A stretch of DNA of 64,000 bases from Spirochaetales bacterium (lineage in GTDB: Bacteria; Spirochaetota; Spirochaetia; Treponematales; Treponemataceae). A program made the position numbers and the translations under genes. The notes under the pieces are model-generated. The model ran no database searches. It saw only the letters and a list, made by a program, of their open reading frames with translations, and was not told the DNA's origin. Shown here piece by piece: positions 33,404-40,885 of the stretch (its first letter is position 1; every line of letters starts with the position of its first letter). Location: positions 310,001 through 374,000 of the forward strand of contig QKEL01000011.1 in assembly GCA_003252395.1 (NCBI GenBank). Direction: 5' to 3'.

Positions 33404-34417
33404 ATGAAAGCGTCTTCATTCCAGGCCCGCGCCGCGCGCGGCGCAATCGCCGCGGCCGCCCTGCTCGCCCTCGCCGCGCCCCTCGCGGCGGCTCCCAAAA
33501 AAATCAGGGTCGCCATCGTGCAGCCCATGGCCCACAAGTCCCTGGACCAGATCCGCGACACGATCGTCGCCGAGCTGAAGGCCAACGGCCCCGCGGCCGG
33601 CCTCGAGTTCGAGATCGTCGCGCAAGACGCCCACGGCGACACCTCCGCCCTCGCCACCATCTTCCAGAACGAAAAGGGCAAAAAGGCCGACATCGTCGTT
33701 CCCATCGCCACCCCCTCGGCCCAGAGCGCGAAGGCCGTGTACGACGGCTCAAAAACGCCCATTATCTTCGCCGCGGTCTCGAACCCCGTCGCCGCGGGGC
33801 TCACCGGGGCCGACTGCAAGTACATCACCGGCGTGTCCAACAACATTCCCGCCGACAAGATCGTCCAGCTCATCTCCGACTTCCAGCCCAAGTACAAGAA
33901 GATCGGCTTCCTCTACACCTCCAGCGAAACCAACTCCGTGGCCACCGTCAAGGTCGCGAAGGAGTACTGCGCCAAGGCCGGCATCGCCTTCGAGGAAGCG
34001 TCCATCGCCGCCCTCACCGACCTTCCCGCCGCCCTCAACGCCCTCCTCGGCAAGGGCGTAGACGCCCTCTACACCGGCAACGACAACGCCATCGCCTCGG
34101 CCATGCCCACCTACACCGACTTGGCCTACGCCAAGGGCGTGCCCATTTATTGCGGCGCAGACTCCATGGTCGCCGACGGGGGGCTCGCCACCATCGGCGT
34201 TGACTACGTCCAACTCGGCAAGCAGGTGGCCGCCATGGTCGTGAAGGTAGCCAAGGGCGCCGCTCCCGAAAGCCTTCCCTACGAAACCTTGAGCGACTAC
34301 GCGAAGTTCGTGAACCTCAAGGCCGCGGACACCCTCAAGCTCGAGCTCTCCGCCGCGGTTCAGAAAAACTACAAGGTACTGGTCGAGAAAAACGGCGTGA
34401 GCCACTTCGGCAAGTAA
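33404..34417 (+). CDS. ABC transporter substrate-binding protein, TrpX-like (PF04392)
   Basis: A 337-residue secreted type I periplasmic-binding-fold protein. The signal peptide ends near APLAAA-P (about residue 28); there is no lipobox, so it is soluble. The family motif opens with KIRVAIVQPMAHKSLDQIRD, followed by the central FAAVSNPVAAGL and GVSNNIPADKIVQLI. This group includes TrpX, which binds tryptophan in streptococci and spirochaetes. The tryptophan ligand is an inference here. ATG after GGAGG. It is first of a three-gene ABC operon. Confidence 0.87.
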   Translation: MKASSFQARAARGAIAAAALLALAAPLAAAPKKIRVAIVQPMAHKSLDQIRDTIVAELKANGPAAGLEFEIVAQDAHGDTSALATIFQNEKGKKADIVVPIATPSAQSAKAVYDGSKTPIIFAAVSNPVAAGLTGADCKYITGVSNNIPADKIVQLISDFQPKYKKIGFLYTSSETNSVATVKVAKEYCAKAGIAFEEASIAALTDLPAALNALLGKGVDALYTGNDNAIASAMPTYTDLAYAKGVPIYCGADSMVADGGLATIGVDYVQLGKQVAAMVVKVAKGAAPESLPYETLSDYAKFVNLKAADTLKLELSAAVQKNYKVLVEKNGVSHFGK

Positions 34418-34429
34418 GCGGGTATCTGT

Positions 34430-35419
34430 ATGGATCTGCTGGTTTCCGCCCTGGCCCAGGGCGCGCTCTACGCCCCCATGGCGCTCGGGGTATTCATCGC
34501 CTTCCGCATACTGAATACCCCCGACCTCACGATAGACGGAAGCTTCGTCTTCGGCATGACGGTCTCGGCCTTCGTGGCGATCCAGGGACTCCCCTGGCTC
34601 GCCCTCCTCGCCGGGATCGCCGCCGGGGCCGCCGCCGGGTCGGTAACCGGACTCCTCCAGACCAAGCTCAGGATCAACCCCATCCTTTCCGGAATCCTCA
34701 CCATGACCGCCCTCTACACGGTGAACTACGCCGTCCTGGGCGGCCAGTCCAACCTCTACCTCCAGCGCATGGCGCCGAACGAGCTGGGAATCGAGGTTCC
34801 CGCGCCGAGCGCCACGGTGTACAAGCTCCTGGCCTTCGGCGATTCGCGCGAAATCTCCGACCTCGCCCTTACCGCCGCCGTGGTGCTCCTGTGCGCGGCC
34901 GGCCTCGCCGTCTTCTTCAAGACCCGCCCGGGAATCGCCATCCGCGCCACCGGCGACAACGAGGAAATGGTCCGCTCCTCCTCCATCAACGCCGACGGCA
35001 CCCGCATCGCGGGCATCATGCTCGCCAACGCACTCGTGGCCCTCTCGGGCGCCCTCGTGTGCCAGCAGCAGCGCTACGCCGACTTGGGGAGCGGCTCGGG
35101 CATGCTCGTCGTCGGCCTCGCCTCGGTCATCATCGGCCAAGCCCTCCTCGGCAAGCGCGGCGTCACCGCGGGCCTCGTCTCCGCCGTCGTCGGTTCCCTC
35201 CTCTACCGGATCATCCTGCAAGTCGCCTACCGAATCGACATGCCCACCTATACGGTAAAGCTCCTCTCCGCCGCCATCGTCACCGTCGCCCTCGTCCTCC
35301 CCCTCATCCGGGAGAAGGGGGGCGTCTGGCTTCGGAAAACAGGGCGCGGGGGAGACCGCGGCCGCGACGGCGACGGCGCGCGCGACGCGCGAACCGCCGC
35401 GAAAGGAGGCGCGCGATGA
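34430..35419 (+). CDS. ABC transporter permease, TrpY-like
   Basis: A 329-residue inner-membrane permease with about eight hydrophobic segments, of the ABC-type uncharacterised/tryptophan permease family (COG4120). LNTPDLTIDGSFVFGMTVSA near the N-terminus is characteristic. The cytoplasmic loop ATGDNEEMVRSSSINADGTR contacts the ATPase. The C-terminal 25 residues are hydrophilic (Arg/Gly/Asp-rich) and not conserved. It follows the binding-protein gene by 12 bp and overlaps the ATPase start (ATGA). Confidence 0.88.
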   Translation: MDLLVSALAQGALYAPMALGVFIAFRILNTPDLTIDGSFVFGMTVSAFVAIQGLPWLALLAGIAAGAAAGSVTGLLQTKLRINPILSGILTMTALYTVNYAVLGGQSNLYLQRMAPNELGIEVPAPSATVYKLLAFGDSREISDLALTAAVVLLCAAGLAVFFKTRPGIAIRATGDNEEMVRSSSINADGTRIAGIMLANALVALSGALVCQQQRYADLGSGSGMLVVGLASVIIGQALLGKRGVTAGLVSAVVGSLLYRIILQVAYRIDMPTYTVKLLSAAIVTVALVLPLIREKGGVWLRKTGRGGDRGRDGDGARDARTAAKGGAR

Positions 35420-36210
35420 GCCAGCTATCCGTCCGGTCCCTCAGCAAGGTCTTCGAGCGGAACACGCCCAACGAAAAGGTCGCGTTGGACGGCCTGAGCC
35501 TCGAGGTCGCGAAGGGAGAGTTCATCACCGTCCTCGGCTCCAACGGCGCCGGCAAATCCACGCTCTTCAACGCCATCCTGGGAAAATTCCTTCCCGACAG
35601 CGGCAGCGTCTTCCTGGACGGCGAGGACATAACCTGGCAAAAGGACTACCGCCGCGCCCGCTCCATCGGCTGCCTCTTCCAAAACCCCCTGCGCGGCACC
35701 GCGCCGAACATGACCATCGAGGAAAACCTCGCCCTCGCGTACACGAGAACCGCCTCCAAATCCTTCTTCGCCGTGCACAAAAAAGACTCCGCCTACTTCA
35801 GGGAGCTCCTCGCCCGGCTCAACCTCGGCCTCGAAGACCGCATGAAAACCAAAATGGGGCTCCTCTCCGGCGGACAGCGCCAGGCCGCGTCACTCGTCAT
35901 GGCCACCGTGGCCAAGCCCAAGCTCCTCCTCCTCGACGAGCATACCGCCGCCCTGGACCCCGCCACCTCAGCCCAGGTCATGGACACCACCCGGCGCATC
36001 GTCGCCGATTCGGGCCTCACCGCCCTCATGATCACCCACGACATGGAACTCGCCCTCGGCTGCGGGAACCGCACCCTCCTCATGGACTCAGGCCGCGTCG
36101 TCCTCGACGTCTCCGGGGCAGAGCGCGCCGCCCTCACCCCCCAGGCCCTCGTCGAACTCTTCCGCGCCCGCTCGGGCCACGGGCTGAGCGACCGAACCCT
36201 GCTTTCTTAG
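35416..36210 (+). CDS. ABC transporter ATPase, TrpZ-like
   Basis: A 264-residue ATPase of the COG1101 group. Walker A is GSNGAGKST (about 38-46), the signature is LLSGGQRQAASLVMAT, Walker B is LLLLDEHTAALDP (His replaces the usual Pro after Glu, as in this family), and the switch is LMITHD. The start ATG at 35416 follows GGAGGCGCGCG. The open frame extends far upstream because of high GC, but the overlap with the permease stop fixes the start. It completes the importer. The 33-bp gap to the convergent solute-binding gene holds no clear terminator. Confidence 0.92.
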   Translation: MSQLSVRSLSKVFERNTPNEKVALDGLSLEVAKGEFITVLGSNGAGKSTLFNAILGKFLPDSGSVFLDGEDITWQKDYRRARSIGCLFQNPLRGTAPNMTIEENLALAYTRTASKSFFAVHKKDSAYFRELLARLNLGLEDRMKTKMGLLSGGQRQAASLVMATVAKPKLLLLDEHTAALDPATSAQVMDTTRRIVADSGLTALMITHDMELALGCGNRTLLMDSGRVVLDVSGAERAALTPQALVELFRARSGHGLSDRTLLS

Positions 36211-36243
36211 ATTGAGGAAGGGGATTTTTTCGGGAAAAGCCGC

Positions 36244-36927
36244 TTAGGGAATGAGGCCTTCTTCCGCCATATCGGCCAAGGCTCTCGTAAGAGGCGGTAT
36301 AAGGTCACGCCTGCGCGCGTTGACGTAGTGATAGAGGGAAACGGAAAGCAGCGGGGGCTCGAGGACCCGTACATCCTTCAGGTCGAGGGCCTCAATCATT
36401 TGCAGGGCCCTCGTCCGCGCGTCCGCGATTATGTCGATTCGGCCGACCTCCAGCATGGCATAGAGCTTATCCGCCGAATTCACCGTCACCGCGCGCTGCC
36501 CCGCCGCCAGGTTCTGAATCGCCGAATCGAAGCCGAGCAGGCAACCGACCGTATACGGGAGAAGGCTGTCCCACCCGCTTATTTCCACGGTCGTGCCGTG
36601 CGCCACCGCGACTATATCGTCCCGCTTTACGGCGACGGGAATGCGGACCAGGTTCGGGTATTCCCGCTCGAAGCCTTCCCTGCGATAGAGCACGCCGTCG
36701 ACGGCTCCCGTATTCGCGGCAACGTTCGCCCGCTTCACGGGGAATTGCAGGAACTCCACCGTAAGCCCAAGGCGCCGATACGCTTCCTTGATAACCTCGA
36801 CGGAACGCTCGTCAGACGTTGAAGAGTCGTCGGGAATCGCGATCGTTACGGGCTGCGCCTGCGATAGGCCGCCGAGAACCAGCAGCACGCCCACCGCCAC
36901 GCCCAGCCGGTTATTCTTACTCCGCAT
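36244..36927 (-). CDS. Stand-alone periplasmic solute-binding protein (SBP_bac_3 type)
   Basis: A 227-residue secreted protein. The signal peptide ends at LSQAQ-P (about 24), and the mature part follows the type II binding-protein pattern (VTIAIPDDSS at the ligand edge). No permease or ATPase is adjacent, so it may feed an orphan transporter or act as an extracellular sensor. I used the ATG at 36927 (GAGGCCCG upstream). An in-frame ATG at 36939 would add four residues. Compared with amino-acid-binding proteins, the usual R-x-D carboxylate-binding pairing cannot be confirmed. Confidence 0.75.
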   Translation of the reverse strand: MRSKNNRLGVAVGVLLVLGGLSQAQPVTIAIPDDSSTSDERSVEVIKEAYRRLGLTVEFLQFPVKRANVAANTGAVDGVLYRREGFEREYPNLVRIPVAVKRDDIVAVAHGTTVEISGWDSLLPYTVGCLLGFDSAIQNLAAGQRAVTVNSADKLYAMLEVGRIDIIADARTRALQMIEALDLKDVRVLEPPLLSVSLYHYVNARRRDLIPPLTRALADMAEEGLIP

Positions 36928-37129
36928 ATCGGGCCTCATAAAAAAAAGTATAGGCCCCCTTCATCCCCGAAGCAAATCTTCTTTAGAAGGGGAAGCGCCT
37001 GAATCGAACGCCCTTCGCCTCCCCCGCCAAAGCCCCCGCCCTATCCACGCGGCTCCCCCTTAAGCCAAAGCCTCACGCCCCCTTCGCAGGCGCGGGTCTT
37101 TGGCTACCCCCACTTCTGGATAATTACGT

Positions 37130-37156
37130 AGGGTCTGACCCTCTGGGTCTGTCCCC
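37130..37156 (+). repeat. GGGTC(T/A)GACCC palindromic repeat, copy 1
   Basis: AGGGTCTGACCCT at 37130-37142, followed after 2 nt by the imperfect GGGTCTGTCCCC (37145-37156). The same palindrome recurs at 37803 and 38244, on either side of a decayed Y1 transposase, as expected for REP-like elements served by such enzymes. The remaining gap (36940-37207) has nothing else I can support. Confidence 0.7.
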
Positions 37157-37207
37157 TGAAAAATTCCCCCGGATGATCTACCTTTCCCCTGACGGAGGAG
37201 GAAATTC

Positions 37208-37783
37208 ATGGCCGATAAAAAAGGAATCCAAAAGCTCGACGAAAAGTTGATTGAGACCGGAATCATACCGGAGTTCCTGCTCGGGGATCTGCCCCTCGTT
37301 CACCGGAAGATGAACTCGATCCTCAAGAAAACGGGCGCCGTCCTTTCCGACGAGATATTCGATACCGGCAACGAAGCCCTCAGGAAATGGCTATTAACGC
37401 TTCATAAGCAAGGCGCGTCCCAGGAAAAACTGACCGGGTATCTCCGATGCGGGCTGGCCCACCTCAATTACGACTATATCGAGTCCCAATACAGGCAGAT
37501 CGGCATCGAAGACCTCGTTACCCGCACCCTGCTTTCCCTTAAAAAGCGCAAACTCCACGCGACGTTCTTCAAGCCCCCCCAGGAATCGGTCAAACCCGTC
37601 AAGCAGGATAAAACCGCCCCGGCAAAGAAAGCGGCTGCGTCAAAAAAGATCGTGCCGATAAAAAAAGACGACGCGGCTCCGAAAAAGGCGGCGACGAAAA
37701 AGGCAAAAACGGTTAAACCGACCAAAGCCGCTCCGATAAAGCCGAAAGCCGCGCAACCGGGAAATACGGCCCCCAAAAGGTAG
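37208..37783 (+). CDS. Lysine/alanine-rich basic protein of unknown function
   Basis: A 191-residue protein with two parts. Residues 1-115 are a soluble, helical, moderately basic domain that I do not recognise (contains IPEFLLGDLPLVHRKMNS and GLAHLNYDYIESQYRQIG). Residues 116-191 are a low-complexity tail of Lys, Ala, Pro and Thr (e.g. APAKKAAASKKIVPIKKD) like the C-terminus of histone H1 or of bacterial H1-like proteins (AlgP, Hc2). The ATG follows a strong GGAGGAGGAA. It lies between two GGGTC(T/A)GACCC repeats, next to the transposase relic, so it may have arrived with the element. Nucleic-acid binding is inferred only from the tail. Confidence 0.75.
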   Translation: MADKKGIQKLDEKLIETGIIPEFLLGDLPLVHRKMNSILKKTGAVLSDEIFDTGNEALRKWLLTLHKQGASQEKLTGYLRCGLAHLNYDYIESQYRQIGIEDLVTRTLLSLKKRKLHATFFKPPQESVKPVKQDKTAPAKKAAASKKIVPIKKDDAAPKKAATKKAKTVKPTKAAPIKPKAAQPGNTAPKR

Positions 37784-37802
37784 GTACCCCGCGTTTTTTC
37801 CC

Positions 37803-37815
37803 AGGGTCAGACCCT
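37803..37815 (+). repeat. GGGTC(T/A)GACCC palindromic repeat, copy 2
   Basis: AGGGTCAGACCCT, the reverse-complement form of copy 1, 20 bp after the lysine-rich gene and directly before the transposase relic. Confidence 0.75.
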
Positions 37816-38251
37816 ATTACGGGTACAAGGAACGGTATCTACAGTCTGCCGTCTCTAAGGACCTTTTTATCGAACGGTTGGCCCGGATGCGAGAGAAACA
37901 TGATTGTAGGATTATCGACTTCATGGTGATGAATAACCATATTCACCTGCTACTGCAGCCGGCCGATAATTCGAGCCTGAGCGTCCGCATGAAATGGCTC
38001 CTCGGCGCGTATACCATGAATTGCAACCGGGTATCCAAAACCTGGGGTTCATTTTGGGGCGGACGCTATTTATCCCGCCCGATACGTGGCTTTGGTGATA
38101 TTGTCCGAACGGTCGAATACATCGACGCGAAGCATGGCAATGGGGCGGGCTGTATTGTCACCGCGCCCGACGCAATGATATCATCGGGATTCTTCCCGAA
38201 TGGCTGTCCTTCGTCGTGCCGTCGCGCCGTCGGCTTTCTATCGGGGTCTGA
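37815..38251 (+). pseudogene. Decayed Y1 (IS200/RAYT-type) transposase
   Basis: The HUH motif is clear: FMVMNNHIHLLLQP (His-Ile-His), followed by YTMNCNRVSKTWGSFWGGRY with the downstream tyrosine region. The gene has no proper start: the frame runs open back through copy 2 of the repeat, and the usual N-terminal GLYHVTSRGN block is missing. After VEYIDA the family-like C-terminus continues in the -1 frame as AWQWGGLYCHRARR followed by NDIIGILPEWLSFVV, so there is a frameshift and probably a small deletion. The relic is flanked by the GGGTC(T/A)GACCC repeats. It is not expected to be active. Confidence 0.8.
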
Positions 38252-38255
38252 CCCT
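38244..38255 (+). repeat. GGGTC(T/A)GACCC palindromic repeat, copy 3
   Basis: GGGTCTGACCCT closing the transposase relic, 17 bp before the acetyltransferase start, so the acetyltransferase ribosome site (AAGGAGG) directly follows the repeat. Confidence 0.75.
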
Positions 38256-38271
38256 ATGTAAGGAGGCCGTT

Positions 38272-38823
38272 ATGACGAGCCCGTATGAATTGTGCCCGAC
38301 TTTCGAAACGGAAAGCTTTACCTTAAGGCTCGTTTCTGAAGAAGACGCGGAAGCGCTGCTTTCGTGCTATTCCGATACCGAGGCCCAGAAAATCTTCAAC
38401 TCCGATAGGTGCTCCGGCGATTTTTGCATGGATAAAATCGAGGACATGCGGCTGTGCGTCAAGGCCTGGCGAGAGGCGTATTCGCAGCGGGATTATGTGC
38501 GTTTCGCGATTATCGATACGTCTCTGTCGCGGGCGATCGGAACGGTGGAAATGTTCGGCTATGTCGGTACCTATAAAATCAAAACCGGAATCCTGCGGGT
38601 AGACGTTCGTTCCGACTACGAGAAAGAACGCTACTTGAGCGAACTATTCGCCGTTTGCGCCGGGAATTTCTTCGATTTATTCGAGGTCGATACCATCGCG
38701 ACCAAGGCGATACCCGATGCCCTTGAAAGGCGGAATACCCTCATGAAACAAGGCTTCAGCGAAGGCAGCGTATACGAGGGAACCCACTACTTTTTGCTTT
38801 CAAGGCAAAACGGCCCGCGGTAG
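38272..38823 (+). CDS. GNAT family N-acetyltransferase (RimJ/RimL-like)
   Basis: A 183-residue acetyltransferase. FETESFTLRLVSEEDAEALL at the N-terminus is the RimJ/RimL opening, DVRSDYEKERYLSELFAVCA takes the place of the acetyl-CoA loop (Arg/Gly pattern weak), and DTIATKAIPDALERRNTLMK is the C-terminal motif. The frame is open upstream, but the ATG at 38272 follows AAGGAGGCCG. It lies immediately downstream of the mobile relic. The poor CoA loop means catalytic activity is uncertain; the substrate is unknown. Confidence 0.8.
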   Translation: MTSPYELCPTFETESFTLRLVSEEDAEALLSCYSDTEAQKIFNSDRCSGDFCMDKIEDMRLCVKAWREAYSQRDYVRFAIIDTSLSRAIGTVEMFGYVGTYKIKTGILRVDVRSDYEKERYLSELFAVCAGNFFDLFEVDTIATKAIPDALERRNTLMKQGFSEGSVYEGTHYFLLSRQNGPR

Positions 38824-38869
38824 GGTGCGCGGAGAAGCGCCCCGTTTCTTGATTGCCCGGCCACCTCGC

Positions 38870-39751
38870 TCAGCCGTCCCGCGCCTTTCGCGCCCTCGGC
38901 CGCGGCTCCGGCAGGTTCATCGCGACAAGGCCGGCCACGAAAACGGCCGCGCCCGAGAGGGACCATCCGTCGGGCATCTCCCCGCGGAAAAGGACGCCCC
39001 AGAGAAGGGCGAATAAGACCAGGGAGTTCGACGTGATCCCGGACACCAGGAAGGAAACGCGCTTCAGGGCGACGCCCCATAGGAGAAAGCTCGCGCCGGT
39101 GATAAACCCCAAGGCAGCCATGGCCGAGACCGCGGGGGCGGTCAGCGCTCCCGAGAGAAGGGGCCCGGAAACGGGAAGGGGCAGGGCCGTTACGAGGCAC
39201 GCCGCGGCGAACACGCTCAGGTTCATGCTCGGCGAGTCCAGGGTTTTCACCAACGCCTTCTGGCCCGTCATGTGGACCGACGCGCCCAATCCGGCCACAA
39301 CGAAAAGGAGAAAGTCGACGGCGCCCCCGGTTCGCGTCGCGGCGAGGCCCTTCAGGCCGATGAGCAAGGCGCCCGCCACGCACAAGGCCGACGCGCCCAC
39401 CTTGAGCCGGGAAGGCCGCTCCCTGAAGTAGAGGGCCGCCACGAACAGGAAGGCGACCGCCTGGACCGGCTGTTCCACGATATAGCCCCAGGAGGCCCCG
39501 CGGGTCAGGGCCTGGTTTTCGGACAGGTAATTGATTCCCTTCGCGGCGCCGGCCGCCCACACCCAGGGGCTCGACAGGGCAAAGCGGACCCGTTTTCCCC
39601 GAACGAGCACGAAGGCGCCCAAAAACAGAAAACCCAGGAAGAACCGCAAAAAGCTGATGAGGGGCGGGGAAAAGGAAAGCGATGCCGCCTTGACCAATAT
39701 CCCCACGCCGCTCCACATCAGGATCGGAATAAACAACAGCGCGATATTCAT
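38870..39751 (-). CDS. EamA/DMT family transporter
   Basis: A 293-residue inner-membrane protein with ten hydrophobic helices in two EamA halves. Half 1 contains the conserved region SWGYIVEQPVQAVAFLF. Half 2 ends with VLFALLWGVLFRGEMPDGWS. The C-terminus is a short basic tail. The ATG at 39751 follows GGAGC at 7 nt; an upstream ATG would add an unconserved basic stretch. It differs clearly from the EamA protein at 13447, so it is not a recent duplicate. The substrate is unknown. Confidence 0.88.
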   Translation of the reverse strand: MNIALLFIPILMWSGVGILVKAASLSFSPPLISFLRFFLGFLFLGAFVLVRGKRVRFALSSPWVWAAGAAKGINYLSENQALTRGASWGYIVEQPVQAVAFLFVAALYFRERPSRLKVGASALCVAGALLIGLKGLAATRTGGAVDFLLFVVAGLGASVHMTGQKALVKTLDSPSMNLSVFAAACLVTALPLPVSGPLLSGALTAPAVSAMAALGFITGASFLLWGVALKRVSFLVSGITSNSLVLFALLWGVLFRGEMPDGWSLSGAAVFVAGLVAMNLPEPRPRARKARDG

Positions 39752-39844
39752 CGAAAAGCTCCGGCCCACACTATGCGTGAAACGGACCTTTCGCGCCACC
39801 CCCCAAGGCCTAACGGCGACGCGTGGCGGAAAGCGGGGGCGGGC

Positions 39845-40651
39845 CTAATCACTTACATTTATGAATTCTTGCGGGATCAATTCCTGCGGGGAAGTCCCCG
39901 GGGGACAGTATTTTCCCACTATCGCTTGGTACGTCCCATTCTTGACGATGAGGCGAAGCCCTTCCCTGAAACCCGTAATCAGCGCGGCGTCTTCCTTCCT
40001 GAGGATTATGCTCACCTTCCGGGCATAAAACGCTTCTCTCGTATTCGAGAACAGGGCGAGCTTTTCCGGGAATAGCTGTCGGATAATCAATTGACCGGAA
40101 AGGTCCCCGCCGACCACCGCGTCGACCCTGTCCGCGTCAAGGTTCCTGAACGCCTGGGCCAGGTCGGTATAGAGCTGGAGGGTAAGACCGGCGCCTTCCA
40201 GGATCCCCACCGTGGAACTCCCCCGAATATTGCCGATTCGGTATGGCCTCAGTTCCTCAAGGGCCGTATAGGCGAGGCCCGCGGGGAATCGGCTTTTCTT
40301 ATAATAAAAAACGAAGCCCAAGTTCAGGATATCGATCGCCTCAGGCTCGAGGTTTTCCGCGGCCACCCAATCTACCAGGCCGAGGAGGGCCTGATGCTTC
40401 CGCTCGGCGATATACCGTCCTGCACGCGCCATGGGCACGATCTCGACTCGAACGTCGATCCCGGCGGCCCTGCCCGCTTCCACCGCGATCTCCGAGGCGA
40501 GTCCGCCTACGGTACCGCCCGAGGGGGCCGGAATGGTATAGGGAGGGTAATCGATGGCGGACATTACGATTTGCTGGCCGAAGGCCGGCCCAAGCGAGAA
40601 GGCTCCCGCGAGGAGGAATACAAGGCCCTTTCGATATGACGCCTTTCTCAT
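39845..40651 (-). CDS. Stand-alone periplasmic solute-binding protein (SBP_bac_3 type)
   Basis: A 268-residue secreted protein. The signal peptide ends at GPAFGQ-Q (about 23). The mature start IVMSAIDYPPYTIP with GGLASEIAVEAGRAAGIDV is the type II binding-fold pattern of amino-acid and polar-solute receptors. KNGTYQAIVGKYCP near the C-terminus fits the family's last helix. The ATG at 40651 follows GGAGG; the upstream in-frame ATGs lack a ribosome site. No ABC genes adjoin it. It is a distant relative of the protein at 36244. Ligand unknown. Confidence 0.82.
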   Translation of the reverse strand: MRKASYRKGLVFLLAGAFSLGPAFGQQIVMSAIDYPPYTIPAPSGGTVGGLASEIAVEAGRAAGIDVRVEIVPMARAGRYIAERKHQALLGLVDWVAAENLEPEAIDILNLGFVFYYKKSRFPAGLAYTALEELRPYRIGNIRGSSTVGILEGAGLTLQLYTDLAQAFRNLDADRVDAVVGGDLSGQLIIRQLFPEKLALFSNTREAFYARKVSIILRKEDAALITGFREGLRLIVKNGTYQAIVGKYCPPGTSPQELIPQEFINVSD

Positions 40652-40885
40652 ACGAGCCTCCGCAGATCGGATTTGCTTACTGTAAGTATATAACTCCGCT
40701 GGCATAATTCCATCCATGATTGAACGGCCCCTTCTCGCAAGGGCTATCCCGATACGGGGTTAGCCGGAAGAAAGTGCCGATACCCCCGAATCCCTTACCC
40801 CTTCTCGGTTAAATCCCCTATATCGTGGGCGCGAAACCTATACGCATACTGAGGGTAAGAAACTCCCTAAAAAAGGATGGCACAT

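Noticed and set aside
37130..38255. CRISPR array suggested by the regular GGGTC(T/A)GACCC copies
   Set aside because: Only three copies, irregular spacing of about 440 and 670 bp, with genes between; a REP/RAYT relic explains them better.
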